A stretch of 64,000 bases of DNA from Selaginella moellendorffii (lineage: Eukaryota; Streptophyta; Lycopodiopsida; Selaginellales; Selaginellaceae): assembly GCF_000143415.4 (NCBI RefSeq), contig NW_003314289.1, forward strand, positions 1,479,023 to 1,543,022, read 5' to 3'. Of this stretch, positions 53,781 through 64,000 are shown piece after piece. Under the pieces are notes generated by a model that saw only the letters and a list, made by a program, of their open reading frames with translations, was not told the DNA's origin and searched no databases. How positions within the stretch are numbered: the stretch's first letter is position 1; every line of letters begins with the position of its first letter. Position numbers and translations under genes: made by a program.

Positions 53781-54336
53781 ATGGGTATCCCGCCACTGCC
53801 TAGTTCATCCATGTCGTATCGTGGCTATTTCTCGATCACTCCTGGATAGAAAATATGTTAAAGAAAAGTTGACATTCTCAAGTTTGCCCGCGTCAATTGA
53901 AAATCCGTGTCACAGCAAATGCCTGCTGAATGTGTCCCCTCGCTCGATCATATATGATATAACAGCCTAGGAATCTCAACTTCTCTCCCAAGGTGATATG
54001 ATTATTCCTATTAACTTGGGCCACTTGGAATTTCTATGACGATCTTATGTGACCTTGGAATGAATGACGAAAAACTGCTAATATTGATTTTAAATTTAGC
54101 CACTACATTTAAATATTAAAGTGTTTCATCCACTCCTTTCTTTCTATTTTAAATTTGATATTTAGAGGTAAAGTTCTTTGTTAAATAATTCAAAACAAAA
54201 AGTTATTTTTCTATGATTAAGAGTTTTTTAAACATATAGTAAAAAATCTAGTCAATAATAAATATTTTGATATGAAAATAACACAAAGATACATATGTAC
54301 ATACACACATACACACATACCCTAGCATATGTATAT
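53781..54336. other. AT-rich spacer
   Basis: No gene seen. A short (CA)n-type tract (ATACACACATACACAC) lies just before the LTR. Confidence 0.5.
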
Positions 54337-54697
54337 TGTCAAAACCCCCAACAAGATCAAGATTGGAAAATGCAAAAGACAAAGAGAAAAGCTAGTGAAT
54401 AATGAAGAAAAGGCTTTAGACTGGTGTTGATTCAGATTGTGGAGAAATGAAACAAGGCTAACCTATATATACTATAGGTTGATGAAGCTCCACCACTCTT
54501 GGATCGAGGATGGCCCAAATATAGTTGAGGTTGAGGAGGCGCTACATCATCATCAGGAATGTGGTTCGAGACTCAGGAATCGTACGGGAAATCGAGAGTC
54601 AGGAATAGGGAAGTGTCTCGAGAGTTAGGAATGTGGTCTGCAGGTCAGAAATCCGGCGAGAGTCAGGAATGTGGCAAGAATTGGGGGATTCCTGACA
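54337..54697 (-). repeat. LTR of chromovirus
   Basis: 361 bp with inverted ends TGTCA and TGACA. The inner edge is followed by GCATCCCCCCTTC, which on the minus strand is the polypurine tract. Internal short repeats of the type GAGTCAGGAATGTGG are present. Confidence 0.8.
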
Positions 54698-57600
54698 GCA
54701 TCCCCCCTTCAAGAACGAGTGGAACGAGGACGTGAATGAGAACAAGGAGGAGGATGAGATGGGAGGCGAAGGACGGGAGATGGAGAAAAAGAATGAGGAC
54801 TGGGATGAGAAGGATAGTGGCGGTGGAAGTCTTGAACAAGGTCAGAAGAATGAATCAGGTTTTCCGCAGGTTCCCAAGTGCATTCTTCAGGTCCATAACC
54901 CTTCCAATCGACTAGATAGTAGAGTTTAGACCGTGAAATCTTGGAATCAAGGATGTCCTGAACCTCGTACTCAGACCCAACCTTGAGCTGCACAGGTGGA
55001 GGTGGAGGAATGACCCAATTTGGAATAGAACTAGGAATATAAAGCTCAAGGAGAGAGGAGTGAAAAACGGGGTGAATTTGATATAAGGAGGGAAGTGCAA
55101 GGCGATAAGTGACAGGATTAATGATAGCAGTGATAGGGAAAGGACCGAGGCGTTTGAAATTGAGTCTGGGACATGGCCTAGTGGTGGAGATATTTCACTT
55201 GAGGAGCCAGACTTTATCCCCGATATTGTAAAAGGGACAATCCTGACGATGGACATTGGCAAATGTTTTATGAGATTCCTGAGCACGATGGAGGTGGAAG
55301 GAGATGGAGTTGTGGATTTCCTGGAGGTTGGAGACAAATGTCTCAGAGCGGGGATTAGAATGAGAGGATTCAGATGGAAAAGGAAGTGAGAGATTGAATC
55401 GGGGATTTCGGCCAGAGTTTGCAAAGAAGGGGGAAACTCGAAGAGAGGAGTGAATAGAGTTGTTATAGGAGAACTCAGCAAGGGGAAGGATATCGAACCA
55501 GTCATCCTGATGATAGTTGATGAAGCACTTTAGGAATTGTTCCAACGTTTGAATCGTTTGCTCGGACTGTCCATCAGTTTGAGGATGATACGCCGAAGAG
55601 AGGTTGGCCTTCACTCCAAGTAGCTGCAGAAACCGTTGCCAGAAATGAGAGATGAACTGAGGTCCCCGATCTAAAACCACATCTGTAGGAATATCATGAA
55701 GTCGGAAAATTTCCCTAAATACCAGTTTTGCCATGTCCTCGCCCAAAAACTCCTTGGTACACGGCAGAAAGTGCGCCATCTTTGTGAAGTGATCCACCAC
55801 GACTAAAATGTTGTTGAAGCCTCCAGAACTTGGAAGATCACTCAAGAAATCCATGGAGATGGATTCCCAAAGACTTGAAGGGACCGGGAGGGAACAAAAC
55901 AAACCTGAAGGAAGGTGGTGAGGTACATTATTTTGGGCGCAAGTGTCACAAGAGGTAACAAAAACTTTGATGTAGTCGTCCATGTGAGGCCACCAAAAGT
56001 CCCGTGCAACCAGCTCATAGGTTTTTGCAATGCCGAAGTGAACAGTAGTCAGGCTATCGTGGCACGCCATTAGGACCAACCTTCGAGCATCACCTTCAAG
56101 AACATAAAGCTGCTCCCCACGGTACAACAAGCCATCTAAGAACTCAAATTCGTCAAATCGTCGACAATCGGGAGTCACTGGGTGTCCAGCCTGAAGATGG
56201 GGGAAAATGTCGCTGGCGAGGTCATTGGATTGAAGATCGTTTCTGATCGCATCCATCAAGGAGGAGTCCTAAGGGGCCAAGGAAATTGCCATAACTTGAA
56301 GCTAATTAGGACTGAGGATAACTTGATCTTGTTGATCGAAGGCAGGATTACCAAGCCTGAGGCTGAGATAGGACCACCTTGAAAGAGCATCAGGAAAGCC
56401 ATGAAACTTTTCAGGTCTATACTTGATAACAAAGTCAAACCGACTCAAGAATTGTGCCCACCTTGCTTGACGACGGCTCAAAACTCAGAAAGTGGCAAAG
56501 TACTCAAGATTTTTGTGATCTGTCTAGACCGTTGTTTGATGGCCTGCCCCCTCCAAGAAACGACGCCACTCTCTAAAGGAATCCACAATGGCAAGGAGCT
56601 CCTTGTCGTGGATTTCGTAATTGATCTCCGCAGGCTGGAATTTCCGAGAATGGAAGGCGACCAGATGAAATTCTTGATCCGCTCCGAGTTGAGATAGCAC
56701 AACACCGATGGCAAAGTTGGAGGTGTCAGCCTCGATGACGAAAGGTTGTGAGGGATCAGCGTGGATTAAGACAGGAGTAGAACTGAAGGCCGCCTTGAGT
56801 GTGTCGAAGGCCTACTAGGCAGCAGCAAACCAAGAGAAGGGAACATCCTTGCGAGTGAGATGCATGAGAGGAAGGACAATGTCAGAGTAGTGATCAATGA
56901 ATTTGCGGTAGAAGTTGGCAAAGCCAAGGAAAACCTGAACGTCCGACATTGATTGTGGAGGTTCCCATTCGAGAATAGTCTTGACTTTGGCAGGATCCAT
57001 CGTGATACCCTCAGGAGTGACAATGTACCCAAGGAACTCCATAGACTGTTGATCGAAGGAACATTTCTCAAGCTTCGCGTATAGGCCATGTTCCCGCAGC
57101 TTGGCCAGCACCTTGCGCACATGCTCGTCGTGCTCCTCCTGAGTTTTTGAGTAGATGAGGATGTCATCGAGGTAGATGATCACCATCTGATCAAGAAACT
57201 CTCGAAAGACGTCGTTTCATGTGTTGGAAAATTTCTGGAGCATTTGTCAAGCCAAATGGCATGATAGTGTACTCGAAGTGGCCATAGCGGGTTTGGAATG
57301 CAGTCTTCCATTCATCACTAGGCCGGATCCGAATCAAGTTGTATGCTCCACGGAGGTCGATCTTAGTGAAGAAGCGGGCACTGCCGAGGTGTTCCAACAG
57401 GTCCGAGATCAAGGGCAGTGGATAACAGTTCCGAACAGTCACCTTGTTCAAACCTCGGTAGTCGATGACTAGCTGCAAACTCCCATCCTTCTTCTTGACA
57501 AAGAAGACAGGCGCTCCAACCAGGGACTATGAATGCTAAATATACCCTGAGGCAAAGTTCTCATCCACGTATTCTTTGAGGGCTTGAAGCTCGGACGGGG

Positions 57601-57907
57601 ATAACCCGTAGATAGGCCCCCATGGAGGTGATGCTCCTTCCTGTAAATCAATGGGACAGTCATAAGGCTGATGAACAGGCAGTACACTAGCTTTTTTCTT
57701 GTCAAACACATCCCCAAAATCATGATACTTCTCAGGAAGACTGACAGGAGAAACATGCAAAGCAAAAAGGAAAATAAGTTCTTCATGAAGAAGTTCTTTC
57801 ATAGTGATTGTGGAGATAGGAAGAGGTGTACGACTAAATGGAATGATGAGACAAGGATACTGTCCAGTGTAAGGAAACACTAAAGGATCGATAGGCCATG
57901 CTTTCAC
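54337..57907 (-). mobile_element. 5'-truncated Ty3/gypsy chromovirus
   Basis: In element order (minus strand): a segment between protease and RT (DVFDKKKASVLPVHQPYD, 57536-57907), reverse transcriptase ([13 protein letters not shown] to TNAPEIFQ, 57191-57478; YLDD in [14 protein letters not shown], 56815-57186) with a frameshift between the two parts, an RNase H remnant, integrase (55195-56259) with the HHCC zinc site, ISMDFLSDLP, VLDRGPQF and HPQTDGQSE, then a chromodomain (YEVQDILDSKISRSKLYYLV to YGPEECTWEPAENL, 54709-54993), and the 3' LTR. Gag, protease and the 5' LTR are missing. The integrase and chromodomain frames are still open, so this copy is younger than the one at 18-22.7 kb. Confidence 0.9.
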
Positions 57908-58957
57908 AGTTTGTATCCGTACTGAAGATCAAAATCAAATGAGCTTTTACCCTTTTGTTCCACACGAGATTTCTGTTCTCGTTGAGCTCATCTTAGGACA
58001 CCTACGTTATCTTTTAACAGATGTGCCGCCCCAGCCAAACTCCCCACCTGACAATGTCATCCGCCTGGATCGGCCGGCATGAGCCGGCCTTGGGACAAGA
58101 AGAAGGGGCCAAGCATTATCTTCATGAGTTTATGGAGATTTTCTTGTTTTTAGCAAGAATATGGAGGAGCATAGGGTGCATTTGCGCAAGGTTCTTTTGT
58201 ACAAACATTATGTGAAAAAGAGCAAATGTGAATTTGCAAAGTCGGAGGTGGAATATCTAGGCCATATTGTGACATCTAAGGGTGTCAAGACAGATCCAAG
58301 GAAGGTGGCTGTGGTGGAAAACTGACCTACACCGACTACAGTGGCCGAGTTGCGCAGTTTTCTTGGTATGGCTAGTTACTACTGACGTTTCCAGCATAAG
58401 TTTGTAGAGGTGGCTATTCCTTTGACACGGTTGTTATGCAAGAATGTGCCATTCGAGTGGACGAAGCCACAAGAGGAGAGTTTTGTGGCACTGAAATGAT
58501 TGTTGAGCGAGACTCCAGTGCTTCCATTGAAACCTTACGAGGTGACATGCGATGCGAGTGGTTATGCACTAGGAGGAGTTCTCATGCAAGAGGGATAGCC
58601 TATTGCATATGAGAGTCAAACTTTGAATTCCGCGGAATAATGCTATTCCGCATATGAGCAAGAGTTACTCTCTATTGTTCATGCTTTGCAGATGTGGCGG
58701 CACTATCTTTATGGTGCAATGTTCGTGGTGTTGACAAATCACAAACCACTTGTGTATCTTTTCACACAGAAGGAGTTGAACACTCGGCAAGCTTGTTGGA
58801 TGGTCAAACTCATGGAGTTTGGGGAGTTTCCTATTAAGCATCATCCAGGAAAATCAAATATAGTGGTAGATGCTTTATCTCGTGTTCGTCATGTGACGAC
58901 GTTACAAACACGATTTTGTCATCATTTTGTAAGGAACCAACTCGCCGAGGTGTTGTA
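57908..58957 (+). mobile_element. Fragment of another Ty3/gypsy pol (RT end and RNase H)
   Basis: On the plus strand, from about 58130: KSKCEFAKSEVEYLGHIVTS, LRSFLGMASYY, PLTRLLCKNVPFEW, LPLKPYEVTCDASGYALGGV, YEQELLSIVHALQMWRHYLY and HHPGKSNIVVDALSR, interrupted by several stops. It abuts the truncated end of the minus-strand chromovirus at about 57907, so the two relics form a head-to-head junction. 57908-58130 is not recognised. Confidence 0.85.
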
Positions 58958-59005
58958 GGCTAAAGGAACCCCAAAAGCATGACCAAAATGATAAAGAGTT
59001 CATCG

Positions 59006-59292
59006 GATGGGACCAAGTCGAAGATCGAGTCCAAGACCGACTCTAGGACCGAGTTTGAGATAGAGTCCGGAATCGAGTCCGAGACCGACTCGGGGACCGA
59101 GTTCGAGTCCGAGTTCGAGACCGAGTTCGAGACGGAGTCCGAGATCCAAAATTGGGTTCGAGACCGAGTCCGAGGTTGTGTCCGAGGTCGGGTCCGAGAT
59201 CGGGTCCGAGATCGAATCTGAGATCGAGTCCGAGACCGAATCCAAAGTCGGATCCGAAATCGGGTCCGAGATCGAGCCAGAGACTAAGTCCA
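59006..59292 (+). repeat. Hexamer-based satellite (GAGTCC/GAGACC)
   Basis: Nearly 290 bp made of 6-bp and 12-bp variants such as GAGACCGAGTCC and GAGTTC. Long open frames on both strands (Glu/Ser/Thr-rich and Asp/Ser-rich) come from the six-base period. Confidence 0.95.
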
Positions 59293-59314
59293 AATACTAA
59301 TACGGGTCAAGGGG

Positions 59315-60090
59315 TGAAAGCCCAAAGCATGCGTTTCCCAGGGGGGGGGGCTGTAGGGGGTTCCAAAAGTATAGTAGGGATAGTGAGGTCCAGGAACCAA
59401 TCTTGAAGGAACTCTCTAGTGGTGCTTCCAAACTGACTTGAGGTTGAGACTGGGGCCGAGGGGCCTTGGGTGGGAGTAAGCATGGGCTTGGGTGGTGCCG
59501 GAGGGGCCACCCAGGGAAGTGCTCAAGAGCAGCTCCCACTCCCGAAAGGGAAACCGACTGCGGTGCTCCTGGCTCAGGTGGAGTGGTGCCCCACTTGAGT
59601 ACCTTGTGGCTCATTGGTCCTCGCCCTTCCTAGGGGCTTGGGCCTTCCCTTCGGGATGGAAGTGGGGGGGGGGGGTAGAGGTACCCATACCGGGCCGTTA
59701 GGCCACGGTGTTTCGCCCCGACGTCCCGAAGCAAGTGTTGCACCCAAGGCTTGGGATTTAGAGGGTCCCATGATCAAGTTTTGTGGTACCTAGGGGTGTT
59801 AGGAATCTGGAGGCTTGGTGTGCTTGGCTGCTTGTGCCTACGGGGAGTGTAGCTGAACCTTAAGTCCAGTCTAACCCGGGGAGGGGGATTGGGAGAGATT
59901 TGGGAATCCGTAGATGGATGGCTAACACTTCGTTGCTCGTGCAGTGAGTAGCTGAAACCAAGTAGGACCAAGTAGGAGCTGGTACCATAGGCGAGAACCT
60001 TGGCGAGGGAACTTAACACAAGCCAAGGCAAAGTTGGTCAGACAGACGAGGTAAGCTGGCAAATTGGAAAGGAAAAATTTGTGGCTTACA
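59315..60090 (+). repeat. Putative 5' LTR of the gypsy element at the window end
   Basis: It begins TGAAAGCCCAAAGCATGCGT and ends GTGGCTTACA, directly before a primer-binding site. The end is firm because of the binding site. The start is inferred from the TG and from the related sequence at 16595. The 3' LTR lies outside the window. It contains two long G runs. Confidence 0.55.
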
Positions 60091-60093
60091 ATT

Positions 60094-60106
60094 TGGTATC
60101 GGAGCC
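60094..60106 (+). other. Primer-binding site (initiator tRNA-Met type)
   Basis: TGGTATCGGAGCC matches the usual plant LTR-retrotransposon site TGGTATCAGAGC with one change, an A-to-G step. Confidence 0.85.
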
Positions 60107-60149
60107 TTTCCCTCAGTTATAGAGAAGGATAGAGGCGGATTGCTGGGAG

Positions 60150-63100
60150 ATGGCAAAGGCAGGGTGTAAGCGAACCCAGGCGGAGACAGAACCTCCGCCA
60201 GAGCTGGAGCCTTCGGTCGAACAAGAGGCTATGGATGAGGAATCCTTGCATGAGGAGGACTCTAGTGAGGAAACTTCCAAACAGGAGTCCGGTGGCGAGG
60301 TTCGGTTGTCCAAGGCTCGATTAGACATTCTAGAAGGACAATTGGCACAGACCTATGCCCTGTTAGGGACTCTCGTACGCAAGCTAAAGTGTGACGAGAA
60401 GCGGAAGAAAAAGCGAAAGACTGCGGATGCGGGCAGTGCAGAAGGTGCGGACCCTTCGGCAAGGACTGAGGCAAAACCAGACAAAGTCGAACAGACCGAA
60501 GTGGAATCAGTCCCTCAGGCAGTTCCCAAGTACAAACCAAAGCCCCCACTAGTCTTCAAGGGAGTGAATGACTATAAGGTGGTGAAGGATTGGTTTTACA
60601 ATATGGAGGACTACTTCCGAGCGTTGCGATTACCGAGCTCGGAGAAGGTCCCATGTGCAAAACCATACTTGGCAGATAATGCCAAGTCTTGGTGGAGAAC
60701 GACAGAGGCCAACGAAGGACCGGTGGCCACTTGGGAAATGATGAAGGCGAGGATCCGCGCAACTTACGTTCCTCCAAATGCTACTCTGCATCTAAGGGAC
60801 GAGCTGAGTAGACTGAAGCAGACCGGAACCATTCAGGAGTATGTGAATGGGTTTATGGCAAAGAGGATACTTGTCACGGACATGGGGGATATGGATGCGT
60901 TCCATGCCTTCATATTAGGTTTGCAAACTTGGGCTCGTGGTGAAGTGATGCAGTGGAACCCGACCAACTACAAGGAAGCGTTGGATGCGGCCATCAAGGT
61001 GCATTTCAACGATAATCTGCGAAAGGGGAACACGATGGGGTCGGGATCCAAGTTTAGCAAAGGGGCCAAACCAAGGGGAACGTTTAGCAGAGGGAAATTC
61101 AAGAAGAGTTTCTCTAAGAATGAGTCCTCGGGGTTCTGGAAAGGCAAATTTGGTGGCCAGCGAGCGAGTACGTGGGGGAGTCAAGCGAAAAGAGATAAAC
61201 CCACGGATAAGAAGATCAAGTCGTATAACAGCGTGGGAAACAACATATGCTACAACTGCGGTGAATCGGGACACTTTTCAAGGGAATGTCCCTACCCGAA
61301 GAAGGCCAGAGTCAATATGGCCATCAAATCGGGTGAAGTCCAAACTGAGGTATGTGATCCAATCCCTAACTCAAAGTTACTCATTACACGAGCAACTTTG
61401 GTAGAGAGTCGCTCGCGACATCTACTAGCCCTCCGAGGGAAGCTCGAAGGTAGCTTTGTTAAGATCCTTATTGACACGGGTGCTTCGGATAATTTTGTGG
61501 CTGCAGACATAGTCCGGCAAGCCAGACTAACGGTGCAACGGCTAGGCGAACCCAAGACTATAGAGTTTGTTCAAGGTAGCCAAAGCACCGATGAGGTACT
61601 TTGACAAGCGAGAATCGAAGTAGGGACATGGAAGGTGGACATGGACTTCACCGTGTTGGACATGGCGGGATTTGATGTGATCTTCGGAATGGACTAGTTC
61701 AATCGGTTCGTGGTAGCCCTGCATGGACAAGGTAGAAACCTTGTGGTACTGGCGAATGCCCAAGGAAGAAGATCTAGGGTGGAGGCCCAGGATCTAAAGG
61801 TAGGGCAAAGCAAGGCCAAAGAATCCTGCTTAAACCTGGTGTCCACGAGAGGACAACTCACTAAAGGAACTAAGGCAGCCTTTTTGTGCTTACTCTCGGT
61901 GAAGAGTGACAAAAAGACAGGAACGGAAGAAGTACCTTTAGTGATCCAACGGGTGTTGGACCAATTCCAGGATACCATGCCGGAGGAGTTACCGGCGGGG
62001 TTGCCCCCCGCACGACTGATAGAACATAAGATTGAGCTGGTCGAGGGTGCTGAGGCAGTGGTTCGTCCCCCTTATCGTTTGAACGAAAAAGAACTCAAGG
62101 AGCTCAAGTGCCAACTAGAGGAGTTGGTGGACAAAGGGTATGTTAGGTTGAGCAAGTCGCCGTATAGGGCGCCAGTGTTATTTGTGAAAAAGAAAGATGG
62201 ATCTATGCGCATGTGCATAGACTACCGGTTGCTCAACAAGTATACAAAGAAGAACAACTACCCTTTGCCAAGGGTTGAGGACCTGTTCGATAGGTTGGGA
62301 AAGGCAAAATACTTCTCGAGGATTGACCTAAGGTCAGGATACTACCAGATCAGGGTAGCCGAGGAAGATGTCGAGAAGACAACCTGTCGAACGAGGTATG
62401 GGAGCTTTGCGTTTCTGGTGATGCCCTTCGGGCTATGTAATGCGCCGGCAACGTTTTCGGCGCTAATGAACCACATCTTTGTACCCTATCTGGATCACTT
62501 CGTGGTCGTCTATATTGACGACATCCTGATCTATAGCGAGACGCTAGAGGAGCATGCCGAACACTTGGCGAAGGTGTTTGAGAAACTAAGGGAACACAAA
62601 CTGTATGCTAAAGAGAGCAAATGTGACTTTGCTTAACAAGAGGTAAAGTTTCTCGGGCATGTGGTGGGCCAGGACGGGCTCAAAGTGGACTCGGAGAAGG
62701 TCCAAGCGATCCAGGAATGGGAGCGACCATCGAATGTACACGAGTTGAGGGCATTCCTGGGGCTATGCAACTACCATCGAAAGTTTATCAGACACTACTC
62801 GAGAGTAGCCTTGCCCTTAACGGACCAAACAGGAAAAGGGAAGATGGTGTGGACAGCGGAATGCGAGGCGGCATTCGTCCACCTCAAAGGGAAGTTGAGG
62901 AAGGCTCCCGTATTGGCATTACCAAACTTTGGTAAGGACTTTGAGGTAGAAACGGATGCTTTGGACTTTGCGTTGGACGCAGTTTTGAAGCAAGACAACC
63001 ATCCGGTAGCGTTCTTCTCGAAGAAGTTGGACAAGGCTCAATGGAAGTGGCCTGCCCACGAGAAGGAATTGTTTGCGGTGGTCAAGGCGCTCAAGGAGTG

Positions 63101-64000
63101 GCGACACTACCTTGGGAGACACTTCAAGGTTTACACGGACAATGTGGCAACGAAACACTTCTTGTCACAGCCCGACCTGAGAGGGAAACAAGGTCGGTGG
63201 GCCAATGCCTTGGCCGAGTTTAATTGCGAGATTCTGTACAAGCCTGGGAAGAGCAACATCGTGGCGGATGCGCTAAGTCAAAAAGCGAGCTTGAGGTTGG
63301 CAATATCCAGCGCAACAGCAACCTTCTGGAACGATGTGCGGACAGCATATGAGAATGATGGTCTAGCACAAGAAGTGTTGCTGAGGAATCTAGAGGCACG
63401 GGAAGCTCACCAGAGAGGTGAGCTACCAACGGAAGAGAAAACGGGCTATGCGGAACGCAACGGACTCATTTATTACAAGCAAACGAGGGTGTATGTTCCA
63501 GAAGGGGAACTAAGGAAAGTGGCCTTAGAAGAGTGTCATGACGGACCTCTTGCGGGACACGGTGGAGTGCCCAAGACGATGGGCTTACTCAAGAGGAAGT
63601 ACCATTGGCTAGATATGGCTAATGACGTCCAAGACTATGTAAAGACATGTCCAACATGTCAGCAGGTAAAAGCCATGACTAAGGCTAGTGGGGGCTTGTT
63701 GCAAAGCATCCCAATTCCAGATCGTCCGTGGAAATGTCTTACGATGGACTTCATCACGGGACTCCCCCCAAGCGAGGGGTTTGATGCGATATTCGTGGTG
63801 GTGGACCGATTTTCGAAAATGGCACATTTCATACCCACCACAACGGAGGTGGATGCGGAAGGTGTGGCAAAGTTATTCTTCGAACAAGTGGTTCGAGTGC
63901 GGGGAAGACCGGAAGATATCATCTCAAATCGAGATAAGATTTTCACTAATAGGTTCTGGAGGACTCTCCTAGAATAGTATCGCACCAAGCTGAAATTCAG
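60150..64000 (+). mobile_element. Ty3/gypsy gag-pol, in one frame with several stops
   Basis: The reading frame starting at 60150 (ATGGCAAAGGCAGGG) stays in phase to the window end. Gag (residues ~130-300) includes LVFKGVNDYKVVKDWFYNME. The zinc knuckle is CYNCGESGHFSREC, and the protease site is LIDTGASDNF. Reverse transcriptase has [20 protein letters not shown] and [13 protein letters not shown], RNase H has FEVETDALDFALDAVL, and integrase has CPTCQQVK, LTMDFITGLPPS and VVDRFSKMAHFIP. In-phase stops are at 61602-61604 (TGA), in the GMD-FNRF segment after 61692 (TAG), at 62635-62637 (TAA) and at 63975-63977 (TAG). The second integrase Asp (SDRD motif) reads Asn (SNRD). There are no frameshifts. 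The 3' part lies outside the window. Confidence 0.93.

Noticed and set aside
58979-59406. Glu/Thr/Ser-rich and Asp/Ser-rich frames at 59 kb
   Set aside because: They are translations of a six-base satellite on both strands.

Overview
The window looks like nuclear DNA of a land plant. It holds a type-B response regulator, an LRR receptor kinase of the PXY/TDR type, an NF-YB, a plant-type eRF1, a BAHD acyltransferase and Ty3/gypsy chromoviruses. Introns are very short (mostly 45-60 nt) and a PPR relic of lycophyte style is present, so I infer a lycophyte such as Selaginella; this is inference, not proof.

Layout. 0-2.3 kb: the 3' half of a GUP1-like MBOAT acyltransferase, followed by a decayed tandem copy of itself. 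5.3-9.0 kb: the receptor kinase. 11.0-15.3 kb: NF-YB, the U6 snRNA phosphodiesterase USB1, a bulb-lectin-like gene and a second, decayed copy of the USB1 promoter and first exon. 17.9-22.7 kb: a degenerate chromovirus on the minus strand. 40.1-48.4 kb is a dense housekeeping block: eRF1, an unrecognised five-exon gene, allantoinase (ALN), tRNA-Asp(GUC), a 63-residue membrane protein in two exons, and the type-B response regulator. 50.2-53.8 kb: a BAHD acyltransferase, a small orphan and two tandem membrane-protein paralogues. 54.3-64.0 kb: three further Ty3/gypsy pieces, the last a nearly full-length copy that runs off the window.

The main discovery lies at 23,586-37,008: a 13.4 kb segment bounded by perfect 25-bp inverted repeats. 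It holds two divergent genes. The minus-strand gene encodes a ~1,030-residue DDE-transposase-like protein with an HTHEDVD motif. The plus-strand gene encodes a ~1,550-residue protein with a ParB-like segment near the N terminus, a long acidic region and a C-terminal FCP1/HAD-like phosphatase domain. About 25 copies of a 22-bp near-palindrome (ATGGCRTGNGG/CCNCAYGCCAT) are scattered through this segment and I found none outside it. Several copies sit inside tiny introns of the second gene, just upstream of the 3' splice site, and others are read as codons. I interpret the segment as a large DNA transposon with its own repeated DNA-binding site, perhaps recognised by the ParB-like protein or the transposase; the protein-site pairing is a hypothesis.

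Splice models were made by eye from GT/AG sites, reading-frame continuity and recognised protein families. They are strong for USB1, eRF1, ALN, the response regulator and the kinase, and weaker for the start of the second transposon gene and for the MBOAT gene.
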